Assembly: GCF_901472495.1 (NCBI RefSeq)
Contig: NZ_LR590469.1
Span: forward strand, 558,001-622,000
Length of the DNA: 64,000 bases
Origin: Yersinia enterocolitica subsp. enterocolitica
Lineage (GTDB): Bacteria > Pseudomonadota > Gammaproteobacteria > Enterobacterales > Enterobacteriaceae
Direction: 5' to 3'
Below are positions 26,727-34,558 of the stretch, in pieces. The notes under the pieces were generated by a model, which saw only the letters and a program-made list of their open reading frames with translations, searched no databases and was not told the DNA's origin. The position numbers and the translations under genes were made by a program. Position 1 is the stretch's first letter. Every line of letters starts with the position of its first letter.

Positions 26727-26889
26727 CAGATTCCCTTATTTGAAGTGGGTAAAGATGGGTATTGAAAAGAGTGAGTGCTGAAAATGATAGTAGAACTCTT
26801 CAGATAGGGTTCAGCTAATAGTGCGCAACAGTGAGAAAGCGCAGCCACAGATGAGGCGAACGCCTTTAGAAGAGAATATGTAGTTTCAA

Positions 26890-27309
26890 TCAGAGTGGTA
26901 CTATCAGCACATCCACTGTACTGGTATTAATCAATCGAGCAGCTGAGCAGGAAAATTTATTGAGTAACCTTGTACTGTGGTTGCCACATATCACCAGGTC
27001 AATATGCTGTTGCCGACAAAAATAAGCCATGCTCTCGGCAAATTCACCATGAACAATATTTCGCTTCTCAATGGGATAATCAGCATTAATAGCTAACTCC
27101 TCCATAAATAGCTGCGCTTCTTCCTCTAATACCGAACGCAAGTCCCCCAACATGGGCGCAGCGTAACTGCTGTACATTTCCGGTTCTGTTGTCAGGGTAA
27201 TTAATGAGACGCGACCATCATAAGGCCGGACAATAGAAACCGCTTTATTCACCAATTGTTGGCTATCGGGTGAAAGGGCTACTGCAACTAATACATTCCT
27301 GTATCCCAT
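26890..27309 (-). CDS. uspC: Universal stress protein, UspC type
   Basis: 139-residue cytoplasmic protein with one Usp fold. It starts MGYRNVLVAVALSPDSQQLV and has the HGEFAESMAYFCRQQHIDLVICGNHS region in place of the classical ATP-binding G-2X-G-9X-G(S/T); the glycines are incomplete (GNHSTRLLNKFSCSA). In E. coli uspC is also the neighbour of flhDC and is needed for motility. Divergence from flhDC across a 1-kb gap is the same here, which supports UspC over UspA or UspD. Confidence 0.8.
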   Translation of the reverse strand: MGYRNVLVAVALSPDSQQLVNKAVSIVRPYDGRVSLITLTTEPEMYSSYAAPMLGDLRSVLEEEAQLFMEELAINADYPIEKRNIVHGEFAESMAYFCRQQHIDLVICGNHSTRLLNKFSCSAARLINTSTVDVLIVPL

Positions 27310-27912
27310 TTTAAGCTCCCATAAGCACGGCTATAGCATAAAGGTTAGGGGATCACACTTTTAAGAAATGCGATATGAATCACACTTGGCATTGAACAAG
27401 GAAAAAAACCATTTGTAGCATAGGGTTAAATGAAAACCCTGGTTAGGGAGAGATAGGCGAAACTTATATTTCAAACATTATTAATTAATATTAATTACAT
27501 TTCCATTACAACTAGCTTGCAAAAATACGGATATAGACCAAAGTTGAAAAAGCGCTCAATGAAAAGGGAAGTGCGCAGCAAAGGTGAAACATGTGGTTAC
27601 CTCTGCTGCCTTTTATAATACGCATCATCGATCTTTTTAACGAAAAAAGACGAATAGGTTAATAAATGAACGACGAAAAGCACTTTTTGGTATCGCATAA
27701 ATATTCGTTAAAACGAAATAGTTCTGGAAGGTTACTTATAGTATTTCCGAGTTTTAAGTCACATATCAGCCCTTAATGCTAATAATTTGCGGTTAATGCA
27801 GATTTATATTCTGCTATTTTGCTTTAGGGATGCTTTTGTTCGAATTGATCTAAAAACGCTAAGAATTGGGCCTGGATCCTTAGTTTTTTAGCTCTTTTCT
27901 GACTTCTGGCTA

Positions 27913-27940
27913 TTTTTTGAACGCCTTGGCGGTCAAAAAA
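27913..27940. repeat. 28-bp near-perfect palindrome with T- and A-tracts
   Basis: TTTTTTGAACGCC and GGCGGTCAAAAAA meet almost without a loop; one A-G mismatch breaks otherwise full symmetry. As RNA it would be a terminator-like hairpin in either direction, upstream of the CRP site of flhDC. Confidence 0.7.
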
Positions 27941-27982
27941 CACTCCAAAAAAGGTCTTAATAATGAATTTATATTTTATTTT

Positions 27983-27998
27983 TGTGACTCACGTCACA
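27983..27998 (+). promoter_or_regulatory. CRP-cAMP site upstream of flhDC
   Basis: TGTGA-CTCACG-TCACA is a perfect 5-6-5 CRP motif with T-rich and A/T flanks. It is centred about 73 bp before the inferred start of transcription, nearly the same distance as at E. coli flhDC, where CRP activates. Confidence 0.88.
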
Positions 27999-28026
27999 TT
28001 ACATTTAAAATGAATCACTAGTCACA

Positions 28027-28064
28027 TTGTATGTGCTAACGATTCGGGAGTAGAGTTGGGCCTC
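28027..28064 (+). promoter_or_regulatory. Inferred flhDC promoter
   Basis: TTGTAT (28027-28032) and TAGAGT (28051-28056), 18 bp apart, put the start near 28064. The elements are weak, as expected for an activator-dependent promoter; placement is supported by the CRP and RcsAB spacing. An alternative with a better match, TTGGGC (28056-28061) and TAATAT (28079-28084) at 17 bp, lies just downstream. Confidence 0.5.
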
Positions 28065-28066
28065 TC

Positions 28067-28080
28067 TAGGATTATTCCTA
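28067..28080 (+). promoter_or_regulatory. RcsAB-type box at flhDC
   Basis: TAGGATTATTCCTA agrees with the RcsAB consensus TAAGAATATTCCTA at 12 of 14 positions and is a near palindrome. At E. coli flhDC the box lies at +4 to +17, which is where this falls if transcription starts at 28064. It predicts repression of motility under envelope stress. Confidence 0.75.
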
Positions 28081-28332
28081 ATATTTTGTAAGAAAAGTTT
28101 CATGTCGAAGATGCAATATCAGAATCAGAGCAGCTTAAAATCAAACTGCCAGATTGACGACATGTCATTTCATACCGAAACGGTATTTTTGCAATGTTGC
28201 ACCAGTAGGTTTCAATTACTTTTAGTTCTATAGGTTCTAATTAACTGTATAACGGGAAGGATCCCAGGTCTTGGGTGAAAAATACTATCATCCAACTTAT
28301 GTTTTAAAACATAATCAGTCGGGATGTATAAA

Positions 28333-28683
28333 ATGAGTACGTCTGAATTACTCAAACATATTTATGATATTAATTTGTCATATTTGCTTTTAGCACAACG
28401 GTTAATTAACGATGAGAAAGCCTCAGCGATGTTTCGTCTCGGTATTACAGATACCATGGCCGATGCATTATCGCAGTTAACATTACCGCAGATGGTTAAA
28501 TTAGCTGAGACTAACCAATTGGTCTGTCATTTCCGTTTCAGTGACCACAATACGATTCATCATCTGACGAAAGAATCTCGTGTGGATGACTTGCAGCAAA
28601 TCCACACCGGAATTTTATTGTCGAGTCATTTACTCCACGAGCTATCGTTAAAAGACGGTAGTGCGTCTAAGAAAAGAGCATGA
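28333..28683 (+). CDS. flhD: Flagellar master regulator subunit FlhD
   Basis: 116-residue partner in the FlhD4C2 activator that turns on class 2 flagellar promoters with sigma-70. TSELLKHIYDINLSYLLLAQRLI and LPQMVKLAETNQLVCHFRF match E. coli closely, including the cysteine that bridges FlhD subunits. I choose ATG 28333 (MSTSELL), as in E. coli; an ATG three codons upstream directly abuts GGG and lacks a spaced ribosome site. It is followed by flhC after 3 bp. The long leader and CRP/RcsAB sites upstream make this the regulatory entry point of the whole locus. Confidence 0.95.
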   Translation: MSTSELLKHIYDINLSYLLLAQRLINDEKASAMFRLGITDTMADALSQLTLPQMVKLAETNQLVCHFRFSDHNTIHHLTKESRVDDLQQIHTGILLSSHLLHELSLKDGSASKKRA

Positions 28684-28686
28684 CCG

Positions 28687-29268
28687 ATGGTTGAGAAAAG
28701 TATTGTTCAAGAAGCCAAAGACATTCATTTGGCAATGGAGTTGATAACTTTAGGTGCGCGCTTGCAGATGTTAGAAAGCGAGACGCAACTCAGCCGGGGG
28801 CGTTTAATTAAGCTCTATAAAGAGCTGAGAGGCAGCCCTCCACCTAAAGGAATGTTACCGTTTTCGACCGATTGGTTTATGACTTGGGAACAGAATATTC
28901 ATTCATCGATGTTTTATAACGCTTATAGTTTCTTACTAAAAAGTGGGCAATGCACCGGTGTTGAGGCCGTTATTAAGGCTTATCGTCTTTATCTCGAACA
29001 GTGCCCAGATCAGTCCGGAATACCGCCATTACTGGCGTTAACCCGAGCCTGGACCTTGGTTCGCTTCGTTGACAGTGGCATGTTACAACTTTCGGGTTGC
29101 AACTGCTGTGGTGGGACTTTTATCACCCATGCACATCAGCCACGCAACAGCTTTGTTTGCAGTCTCTGCCAGCCACCTTCCCGCGCAGTAAAAAAACGTA
29201 AACTTTCTCCGCAATCTGCCGATATTACATCACAACTGCTGGATGAGCAGGTTAGACGCGCAGTTTGA
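28687..29268 (+). CDS. flhC: Flagellar master regulator subunit FlhC
   Basis: 193-residue DNA-binding partner of FlhD. Four cysteines that hold zinc are visible in the C-terminal half: CNCCGG and CSLC. The sequence VEKSIVQEAKDIHLAMELITLGARLQMLE agrees with E. coli FlhC almost residue for residue. The gene is 3 bp after flhD in the same operon. In Yersinia enterocolitica FlhDC also affects secretion genes outside the flagellar regulon; nothing here shows that directly. Confidence 0.96.
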   Translation: MVEKSIVQEAKDIHLAMELITLGARLQMLESETQLSRGRLIKLYKELRGSPPPKGMLPFSTDWFMTWEQNIHSSMFYNAYSFLLKSGQCTGVEAVIKAYRLYLEQCPDQSGIPPLLALTRAWTLVRFVDSGMLQLSGCNCCGGTFITHAHQPRNSFVCSLCQPPSRAVKKRKLSPQSADITSQLLDEQVRRAV

Positions 29269-29274
29269 GTGTCT

Positions 29275-29301
29275 TTGAGTTGTCAGAATTTTCGGTGATA
29301 G
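29275..29301 (+). promoter_or_regulatory. Possible weak FliA promoter before motA
   Basis: TTGAGTTG, 11 bases, GGTGATAG: each half fits 5 of 8 consensus positions. It lies about 105 bp before motA. The position is right for a class 3 promoter, the match is poor. Confidence 0.3.
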
Positions 29302-29405
29302 CCGCGGTATGGATACCGTTTCTGTCACCCGCTAATGGCAACTCATGACCCTCAAAGGGTGCTAACGCCTCACCTTCCACCCACACACTTTGCTAAGGAT
29401 ATCGC

Positions 29406-30293
29406 GTGTTAGTTATTTTGGGTTATATCGTGGTCTTAGGTGCGGTTTTTGGCGGCTACATCATTGTAGGTGGTCACTTAGGCGCATTATATCAACCCGC
29501 TGAATTTTTAATTATCGGCGGGGCGGGTATTGGTGCGTTTATTGTCGGTAACAATGGTAAAGCAATAAAAGCCACAATGAAGGCACTGCCAAAACTGATG
29601 CGCCGCTCTAAATATAATAAAGTCCTATATATGGACTTAATGGCGCTGTTGTACCGCTTATTAGCAAAATCCCGTCAACAGGGAATGCTGTCATTGGAGC
29701 GGGATATAGAAAGTCCATTGGAAAGTGAAATTTTCTCTAATTATCCGCGGATCTTGGCCGATAAGGTATTAGTGGAATTTATTACCGACTATTTGCGGTT
29801 AATTGTTAGTGGGAATATGAACGCTTTTGAAATCGAAGCCTTGATGGATGAAGAGATCGAAACTCACGAGCAAGAATGCGAAGTGCCTGCCGGTAGTCTG
29901 GCGATGGTCGGCGATTCTCTACCTGCATTCGGTATTGTTGCCGCCGTTATGGGGGTGGTGCATGCCTTGGCATCCGCAGACCGGCCAGCCGCAGAACTCG
30001 GAGCGTTAATTGCCCATGCAATGGTAGGAACATTCCTCGGTATTTTGCTGGCATATGGATTTATCTCACCGTTAGCGACGTTGCTACGTCAACAGAGTGC
30101 AGAAACCACCAAAATGATGCAGTGCATCAAGGTGACGTTGCTTTCTAGTCTGAACGGATATGCGCCGCAAATTGCCGTGGAATTTGGTCGTAAAACGCTC
30201 TACACCACAGAACGTCCTTCGTTCATTGAGCTGGAAGAGCATGTGCGCAGAGTGAAAGCTCCGGCACCGCAAGCGACAGAAGAGGACGCATGA
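29406..30293 (+). CDS. motA: Flagellar motor stator protein MotA
   Basis: 295-residue inner-membrane proton-channel subunit; together with MotB it drives rotation. It starts at GTG, as I recall for E. coli, with AAGGA upstream. Four membrane spans are placed near residues 1-22, 30-50, 170-190 and 200-220. The cytoplasmic loop carries the charged rotor-contact residues (YMDLMALLYRLLAKSRQQG). GDSLPAFGIVAAVMGVVHAL contains the two prolines important for torque. The stop overlaps the motB start by 4 bp. Confidence 0.95.
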   Translation: MLVILGYIVVLGAVFGGYIIVGGHLGALYQPAEFLIIGGAGIGAFIVGNNGKAIKATMKALPKLMRRSKYNKVLYMDLMALLYRLLAKSRQQGMLSLERDIESPLESEIFSNYPRILADKVLVEFITDYLRLIVSGNMNAFEIEALMDEEIETHEQECEVPAGSLAMVGDSLPAFGIVAAVMGVVHALASADRPAAELGALIAHAMVGTFLGILLAYGFISPLATLLRQQSAETTKMMQCIKVTLLSSLNGYAPQIAVEFGRKTLYTTERPSFIELEEHVRRVKAPAPQATEEDA

Positions 30294-31534
30294 AGCATCA
30301 GAACCACCCCGTTATTCTGGTCAAAAAGCGCAAAGCCAAACATGGTCAAGCCCATCATGGCGGGTCATGGAAAATTGCTTATGCTGACTTTATGACAGCA
30401 ATGATGGCCTTCTTTCTGGTGATGTGGTTACTGTCAGTTTCCAGCCCGCAAGAGCTGACGCAAATTGCAGAATATTTTCGCACGCCGTTGAAAGTTGCAC
30501 TGTCCAGCGGTGAGAAAAGCAGCGACAGTACCAGCCCAATTCCTGGGGGAGGGGATGACCCGACCCAACAAGTGGGTGAAGTGCGCAAGCACATTGATTC
30601 TGAAGAAAGCCGCAAAGAAGAATATCGGCTTAATAAGTTACGGGAAAAACTGGATCAATTAATTGAATCAGACCCGCGACTGAAAGCTTTGCGGCCACAT
30701 TTGTTGATTAACATGATGGATGAAGGGCTGAGAATTCAGATTATCGATAGCCAAAATCGACCCATGTTCAAGATGGGGAGTGCTCAGGTCGAGCCGTATA
30801 TGCGCGATATTTTACGTGCTATAGCGCCAATTCTGAATGACATTCCCAATAAGATCAGTCTGTCTGGCCATACCGATGACTTGCCGTATGCTTCCGGTGA
30901 ACGGGGTTACAGCAACTGGGAATTATCGGCAGATCGTGCCAATGCTTCGCGGCGTGAGTTACTGGCTGGTGGTTTGGATGAAGGCAAAGTATTACGTGTG
31001 GTAGGCATGGCATCGACGATGCGCTTAAAAGAGCAGGCATCAGATGACCCGGTTAACCGTCGTATCAGTATCTTGGTTCTGAATAAACAGACTCAACATG
31101 ATATTGAGCACGAGAATTTAGATAACAAAGCGCTCGATATAGAAAAAGCCGAGAGCTTAAAACAGATTGATTCTACGGGAACAACGCCAGCGGTGGCATC
31201 ACCCGCTACTGTTGCGACACCGCCAGCGACGACGAGCGCAGCGATACCCACAGCACAATCTGGCACTAGCGGATCAGTATCTGTACCCGTGGCTGTTTCG
31301 ACAACATCAGCTTCGACAACATCAGCCTCGACAACAACAGTTTTGACAACAACAGTTTCGTCAGCGACGGCAACTGAGTCTGTGAAAGCGGTGGCACCGC
31401 CTGCAACAGCACCACAAACACAACAATCGAGCACGGAGAACATTACTCGAGTGACCAGTGGGCCAACGACATCGTTGCCAGCGGCACCTGCCAGTAATGC
31501 ACCGGTCTCTCCGACAAGCCGCGACGCACAGTAG
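30290..31534 (+). CDS. motB: Flagellar motor stator protein MotB with extended C-terminus
   Basis: Anchors MotA to peptidoglycan. A single span near residues 30-50 carries the proton-binding aspartate, D33 (YADFMTAMMAFF), and an OmpA-like peptidoglycan-binding domain covers roughly residues 160-270 (SLSGHTDDLPYASGERGYSNWELSADRANASRR). At 414 residues it is about 100 longer than E. coli MotB. The excess is a low-complexity Ala, Thr, Ser, Pro-rich tail after residue 300 that contains four 15-bp DNA repeats. It overlaps motA by 4 bp and ends 10 bp before the cheA start. Confidence 0.95.
   Translation: MKHQNHPVILVKKRKAKHGQAHHGGSWKIAYADFMTAMMAFFLVMWLLSVSSPQELTQIAEYFRTPLKVALSSGEKSSDSTSPIPGGGDDPTQQVGEVRKHIDSEESRKEEYRLNKLREKLDQLIESDPRLKALRPHLLINMMDEGLRIQIIDSQNRPMFKMGSAQVEPYMRDILRAIAPILNDIPNKISLSGHTDDLPYASGERGYSNWELSADRANASRRELLAGGLDEGKVLRVVGMASTMRLKEQASDDPVNRRISILVLNKQTQHDIEHENLDNKALDIEKAESLKQIDSTGTTPAVASPATVATPPATTSAAIPTAQSGTSGSVSVPVAVSTTSASTTSASTTTVLTTTVSSATATESVKAVAPPATAPQTQQSSTENITRVTSGPTTSLPAAPASNAPVSPTSRDAQ
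31297..31356 (+). repeat. Four 15-bp tandem repeats inside motB
   Basis: TTCGACAACATCAGC occurs twice, then CTCGACAACAACAGT and TTTGACAACAACAGT. Each unit is five codons (roughly STTSA to LTTTV), so gain or loss of units would keep the frame. Confidence 0.85.
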
Positions 31535-31544
31535 AGGTGACACC

Positions 31545-33599
31545 GTGAGCATGGATATTACCGCGTTTTATCAGACTTTCTTTGATGAAGCAGATGAATT
31601 GCTGGCAGATATGGAACAGCACCTGTTATTGCTGGATCCACTGGCACCTGATAATGAACAACTCAATGCCATTTTTCGTGCTGCTCACTCAATTAAGGGC
31701 GGCGCTGCGACATTTGGTTTTTCGGTATTACAAGAGACAACCCATCTGTTGGAAAACCTGTTGGATGGTGCCCGCCGCGACGAGATGCGCTTGAGCACTG
31801 ATATCATCAACCTGTTTTTGGAAACGAAAGATATTATGCAAGAACAGTTGGACGCCTATAAAACCTCTCAAGAACCTAATGCAGAAAGTTTTGAGTATAT
31901 CTGCCATGCATTGCGCCAACTGGCACTCGAAGCTTTAGCACAACAGACCCCCCATAATGTGGCGACTACAGATAACGCGGCCACTCCGACTGCTGAAGCC
32001 AAGGCCAACAGCAAGTCCCCGGCTTTAGTTCAGGGGGGAATGCGCATCCGTCTATCGGGTTTGAAAGAGCAAGAAATCCCGCTGATGCTGGAAGAATTGG
32101 GCAATTTGGGCGAAGTCAAAGATCCGCACCAAGGTGCAGATAGCCTGGAAGCGACCCTGATTACCTCTGTTAGCGAAGATGACATCAGTGCCGTGCTCTG
32201 TTTTGTGCTAGAGCCGGAGCAGATTAGTTTTGTCCAAGCCGAGTCGGCGCAAGCATCTGAAGTTGAAGTGGCAGTCGTCGCGCCGGTTACTGAAGTGCCT
32301 CAAGTTACCGCTGTTGCTGAAATCAAGAACTCGCCTAAGGTTGAGGTCGCAGTTGCCCAGCCAGCCAGCGCGGAGCATGTCAAACCGAAAGCGAAAGCCA
32401 GTGAATCCACCAGTATTCGAGTAGCAGTTGAGAAAGTAGACCAACTGATTAACTTAGTGGGTGAATTGGTTATCACTCAATCAATGCTGGCTCAGCGTTC
32501 CAGTACTTTAGACCCGGTGATTAACGGCGACTTGCTCAATAGCATGGGTCAGTTGGAACGCAATGCGCGCGACTTGCAAGAGTCAGTGATGTCAATTCGT
32601 ATGATGCCGATGGAATATGTATTCAGCCGCTTCCCTCGGTTGGTACGCGATTTGGCCAGTAAGCTGAATAAACAGGTTGAACTAACACTGCTTGGCAGTT
32701 CGACTGAGCTGGATAAAAGTCTGATCGAACGCATTATCGACCCATTAACCCATCTGGTGCGTAACAGTCTGGACCACGGTATTGAAGATCCCACAACGCG
32801 CATCGCGGCCGGTAAACAACCGGTAGGTAATCTGACACTGTCGGCCGAACATCAAGGTGGCAATATTTGTATTGAAGTCCTTGATGATGGGGCAGGGCTG
32901 AACCGGCAGAAAATTCTGGCGAAAGCACAATCACAGGGTATGGCTGTTAATGAGCATATGAGTGATGAAGATGTCGGCATGCTGATTTTTGCCCCTGGAT
33001 TCTCCACGGCCGAGCAGGTGACGGATGTTTCTGGCCGCGGTGTCGGGATGGATGTAGTTAAGCGAAATATTCAGGAAATGGGCGGCCATGTGCAAGTCAG
33101 TTTCCAGGCCGGTAAAGGGACCTCAATTCGAATCTTGCTGCCATTGACGCTGGCTATTCTTGATGGCATGTCCGTCAAAGTCAGTAATGAAGTGTTCATT
33201 TTACCATTGAACGCCGTAATGGAATCACTGCAACCATTGGCTGAGGATTTACATCCATTGGCTGGAGGTGAACGCGTATTGCAAGTGCGTGGTGAGTATC
33301 TGCCTTTGGTAGAACTGTTCCGGGTATTTGATGTTGAAAATGCGAAAACTGAAGCCACCCAAGGCATTGTTGTGATTCTACAAAGCGCCGGTCGCCGTTA
33401 TGCCCTGCTGGTAGACCAATTGATTGGCCAGCATCAGGTGGTTGTAAAAAACCTGGAAAGCAATTATCGCAAGGTTCCAGGTATTTCTGCCGCCACCATT
33501 TTGGGTGACGGCAGTGTGGCATTAATTGTGGATGTGTCGGCGTTGCAGGCCTTAAACCGGGAAAAGCGTGTTACGGCTGATGATGGAGTCGTCGCGTAA
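31545..33599 (+). CDS. cheA: Chemotaxis histidine kinase CheA
   Basis: 684-residue cytoplasmic kinase that phosphorylates CheY and CheB under receptor control. The GTG at 31545 (then SMDITAFYQTFFDEADELL) is the start, with GAGGTG upstream; a longer frame would run back into motB. Domains: P1 with phosphorylated H48 (AAHSIKGG), P2 for CheY/CheB docking (about 170-240), an Ala/Val/Glu-rich linker, P3 dimerisation (STSIRVAVEKVDQLINLVGEL), the P4 ATP-binding domain (LVRNSLDHGIE, DDGAGLN, GRGVGMDVV) and the P5 CheW-like domain. An ERIC separates it from cheW. Confidence 0.97.
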   Translation: MSMDITAFYQTFFDEADELLADMEQHLLLLDPLAPDNEQLNAIFRAAHSIKGGAATFGFSVLQETTHLLENLLDGARRDEMRLSTDIINLFLETKDIMQEQLDAYKTSQEPNAESFEYICHALRQLALEALAQQTPHNVATTDNAATPTAEAKANSKSPALVQGGMRIRLSGLKEQEIPLMLEELGNLGEVKDPHQGADSLEATLITSVSEDDISAVLCFVLEPEQISFVQAESAQASEVEVAVVAPVTEVPQVTAVAEIKNSPKVEVAVAQPASAEHVKPKAKASESTSIRVAVEKVDQLINLVGELVITQSMLAQRSSTLDPVINGDLLNSMGQLERNARDLQESVMSIRMMPMEYVFSRFPRLVRDLASKLNKQVELTLLGSSTELDKSLIERIIDPLTHLVRNSLDHGIEDPTTRIAAGKQPVGNLTLSAEHQGGNICIEVLDDGAGLNRQKILAKAQSQGMAVNEHMSDEDVGMLIFAPGFSTAEQVTDVSGRGVGMDVVKRNIQEMGGHVQVSFQAGKGTSIRILLPLTLAILDGMSVKVSNEVFILPLNAVMESLQPLAEDLHPLAGGERVLQVRGEYLPLVELFRVFDVENAKTEATQGIVVILQSAGRRYALLVDQLIGQHQVVVKNLESNYRKVPGISAATILGDGSVALIVDVSALQALNREKRVTADDGVVA

Positions 33600-33728
33600 T
33601 ATGCCCGTCATACTTCAAGCTGCATGCGTGTTGGCTACGTTCAATCACCCGAATCACTTACAACACAGTAAGCGCATCGGGATTTATTCACTTGCCGCCT
33701 TCCTGCAACTTGAATTATTTAGGGCATA
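33600..33728. repeat. ERIC element between cheA and cheW
   Basis: 129 bp with inverted ends TATGCCC and GGGCATA and the recognisable ERIC segments CTTCAAGCTGCATG, CACCCGAATCACTTAC and CTTGCCGCCTTCCTGCAACT. It begins right at the cheA stop. Being transcribed inside the operon it would fold into a long hairpin that may alter cheW expression or mRNA stability. Confidence 0.92.
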
Positions 33729-33779
33729 GAGCTTTGAAAAATAAACATAAATTCAACCTATTGATTGAAGGGTAAAAAC

Positions 33780-34277
33780 ATGGCAGGACTAGCAACCGTC
33801 ACGAAGCTGGCTGGCGAAACGGTAGGACAAGAATTCCTGATTTTTACGCTGGGTGCTGAAGAGTACGGCATTGATATTCTGAAAGTTCAAGAGATCCGTG
33901 GTTATGATCAAGTGACCCGTATCGCTAACACCCCGGCTTTCATTAAAGGTGTCACTAACTTACGCGGCGTTATTGTTCCTATTATTGATTTACGGGTTAA
34001 ATTTGCTCAACAGGGCGTCAGTTATAACGAGAATACGGTCGTCATCGTGCTGAACTTTGGTCAGCGTGTCGTCGGTATTGTTGTTGACGGTGTGTCTGAT
34101 GTGCTGTCATTAACGGCTGAGCAAATCCGCCCAGCCCCTGAGTTTGCTGTGACTCTGGCGACCGAATACCTGACAGGTTTAGGTTCGCTGGGTGAGCGGA
34201 TGCTGATTTTGGTTGATATTGAGAAGTTGCTGAGCAGTGAAGAGATGTCATTGCTCGATTCAGTGGTGAAAGGTTAA
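33780..34277 (+). CDS. cheW: Chemotaxis coupling protein CheW
   Basis: 165-residue adaptor that links receptors to CheA. It is almost identical in its core to E. coli CheW (LKVQEIRGYDQVTRIANTPAFIKGV, NLRGVIVPIIDLRVKFAQ). The ATG at 33780 is chosen because GAAGGG precedes it and the protein then matches in length; a TTG five codons earlier overlaps that ribosome site. It lies beyond an ERIC element, last gene of the mot-che unit before the receptor genes. Confidence 0.96.
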   Translation: MAGLATVTKLAGETVGQEFLIFTLGAEEYGIDILKVQEIRGYDQVTRIANTPAFIKGVTNLRGVIVPIIDLRVKFAQQGVSYNENTVVIVLNFGQRVVGIVVDGVSDVLSLTAEQIRPAPEFAVTLATEYLTGLGSLGERMLILVDIEKLLSSEEMSLLDSVVKG

Positions 34278-34451
34278 TTAAGCCTAATGGGGTCAGTTTT
34301 TGATTCGATACCGAGTCAGTGGCCACATTATCATCACCTTTTCAATCAAGCGGGAGGGCAAGTTAGCCCTTCTGCGCCAAGTTTTTGCTGAACACAAAGA
34401 TCAAATTGTTAATCCCTGGTATCTCCGCGGTAAAATAATCTTTCTCCCCGG

Positions 34452-34478
34452 TAAAGTTCCCCCCTTTGGTGCCGATAA
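34452..34478 (+). promoter_or_regulatory. FliA (sigma-28) promoter for tsr
   Basis: TAAAGTTC, 11 bases, GCCGATAA: 15 of 16 positions fit the FliA consensus. It is 82 bp before the receptor start. The receptor therefore has its own class 3 promoter in addition to any read-through from the mot-che unit. Confidence 0.9.
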
Positions 34479-34558
34479 CACAGTTAATTAAACGTCTTAT
34501 GTTTTGGCGTACCCGTATTTGACATACCTATATTTTGACGTACTTATGAAGGGATAAC

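Larger units (their letters stand above)
27310..28332. promoter_or_regulatory. Long uspC-flhD intergenic regulatory region
   Basis: About 1 kb with no convincing gene on either strand. It holds a terminator-like hairpin (CTAAG/CTTAG followed by TTTTTT, 27859-27890), a large palindrome, a CRP site, the flhDC promoter and an RcsAB-like box, listed separately. A leader of roughly 270 nt precedes flhD. Its size fits the many inputs known for flhDC. Confidence 0.7.

Noticed and set aside
31093..31443. 116-residue minus-strand frame rich in Val and Thr opposite the motB tail
   Set aside because: It arises from the repetitive ACA/TCG codons of motB read in reverse; there is no ribosome site or similarity.
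34300..34491. 63-residue open frame between cheW and tsr
   Set aside because: It covers the FliA promoter of tsr, has no ribosome site, and its composition is not protein-like.
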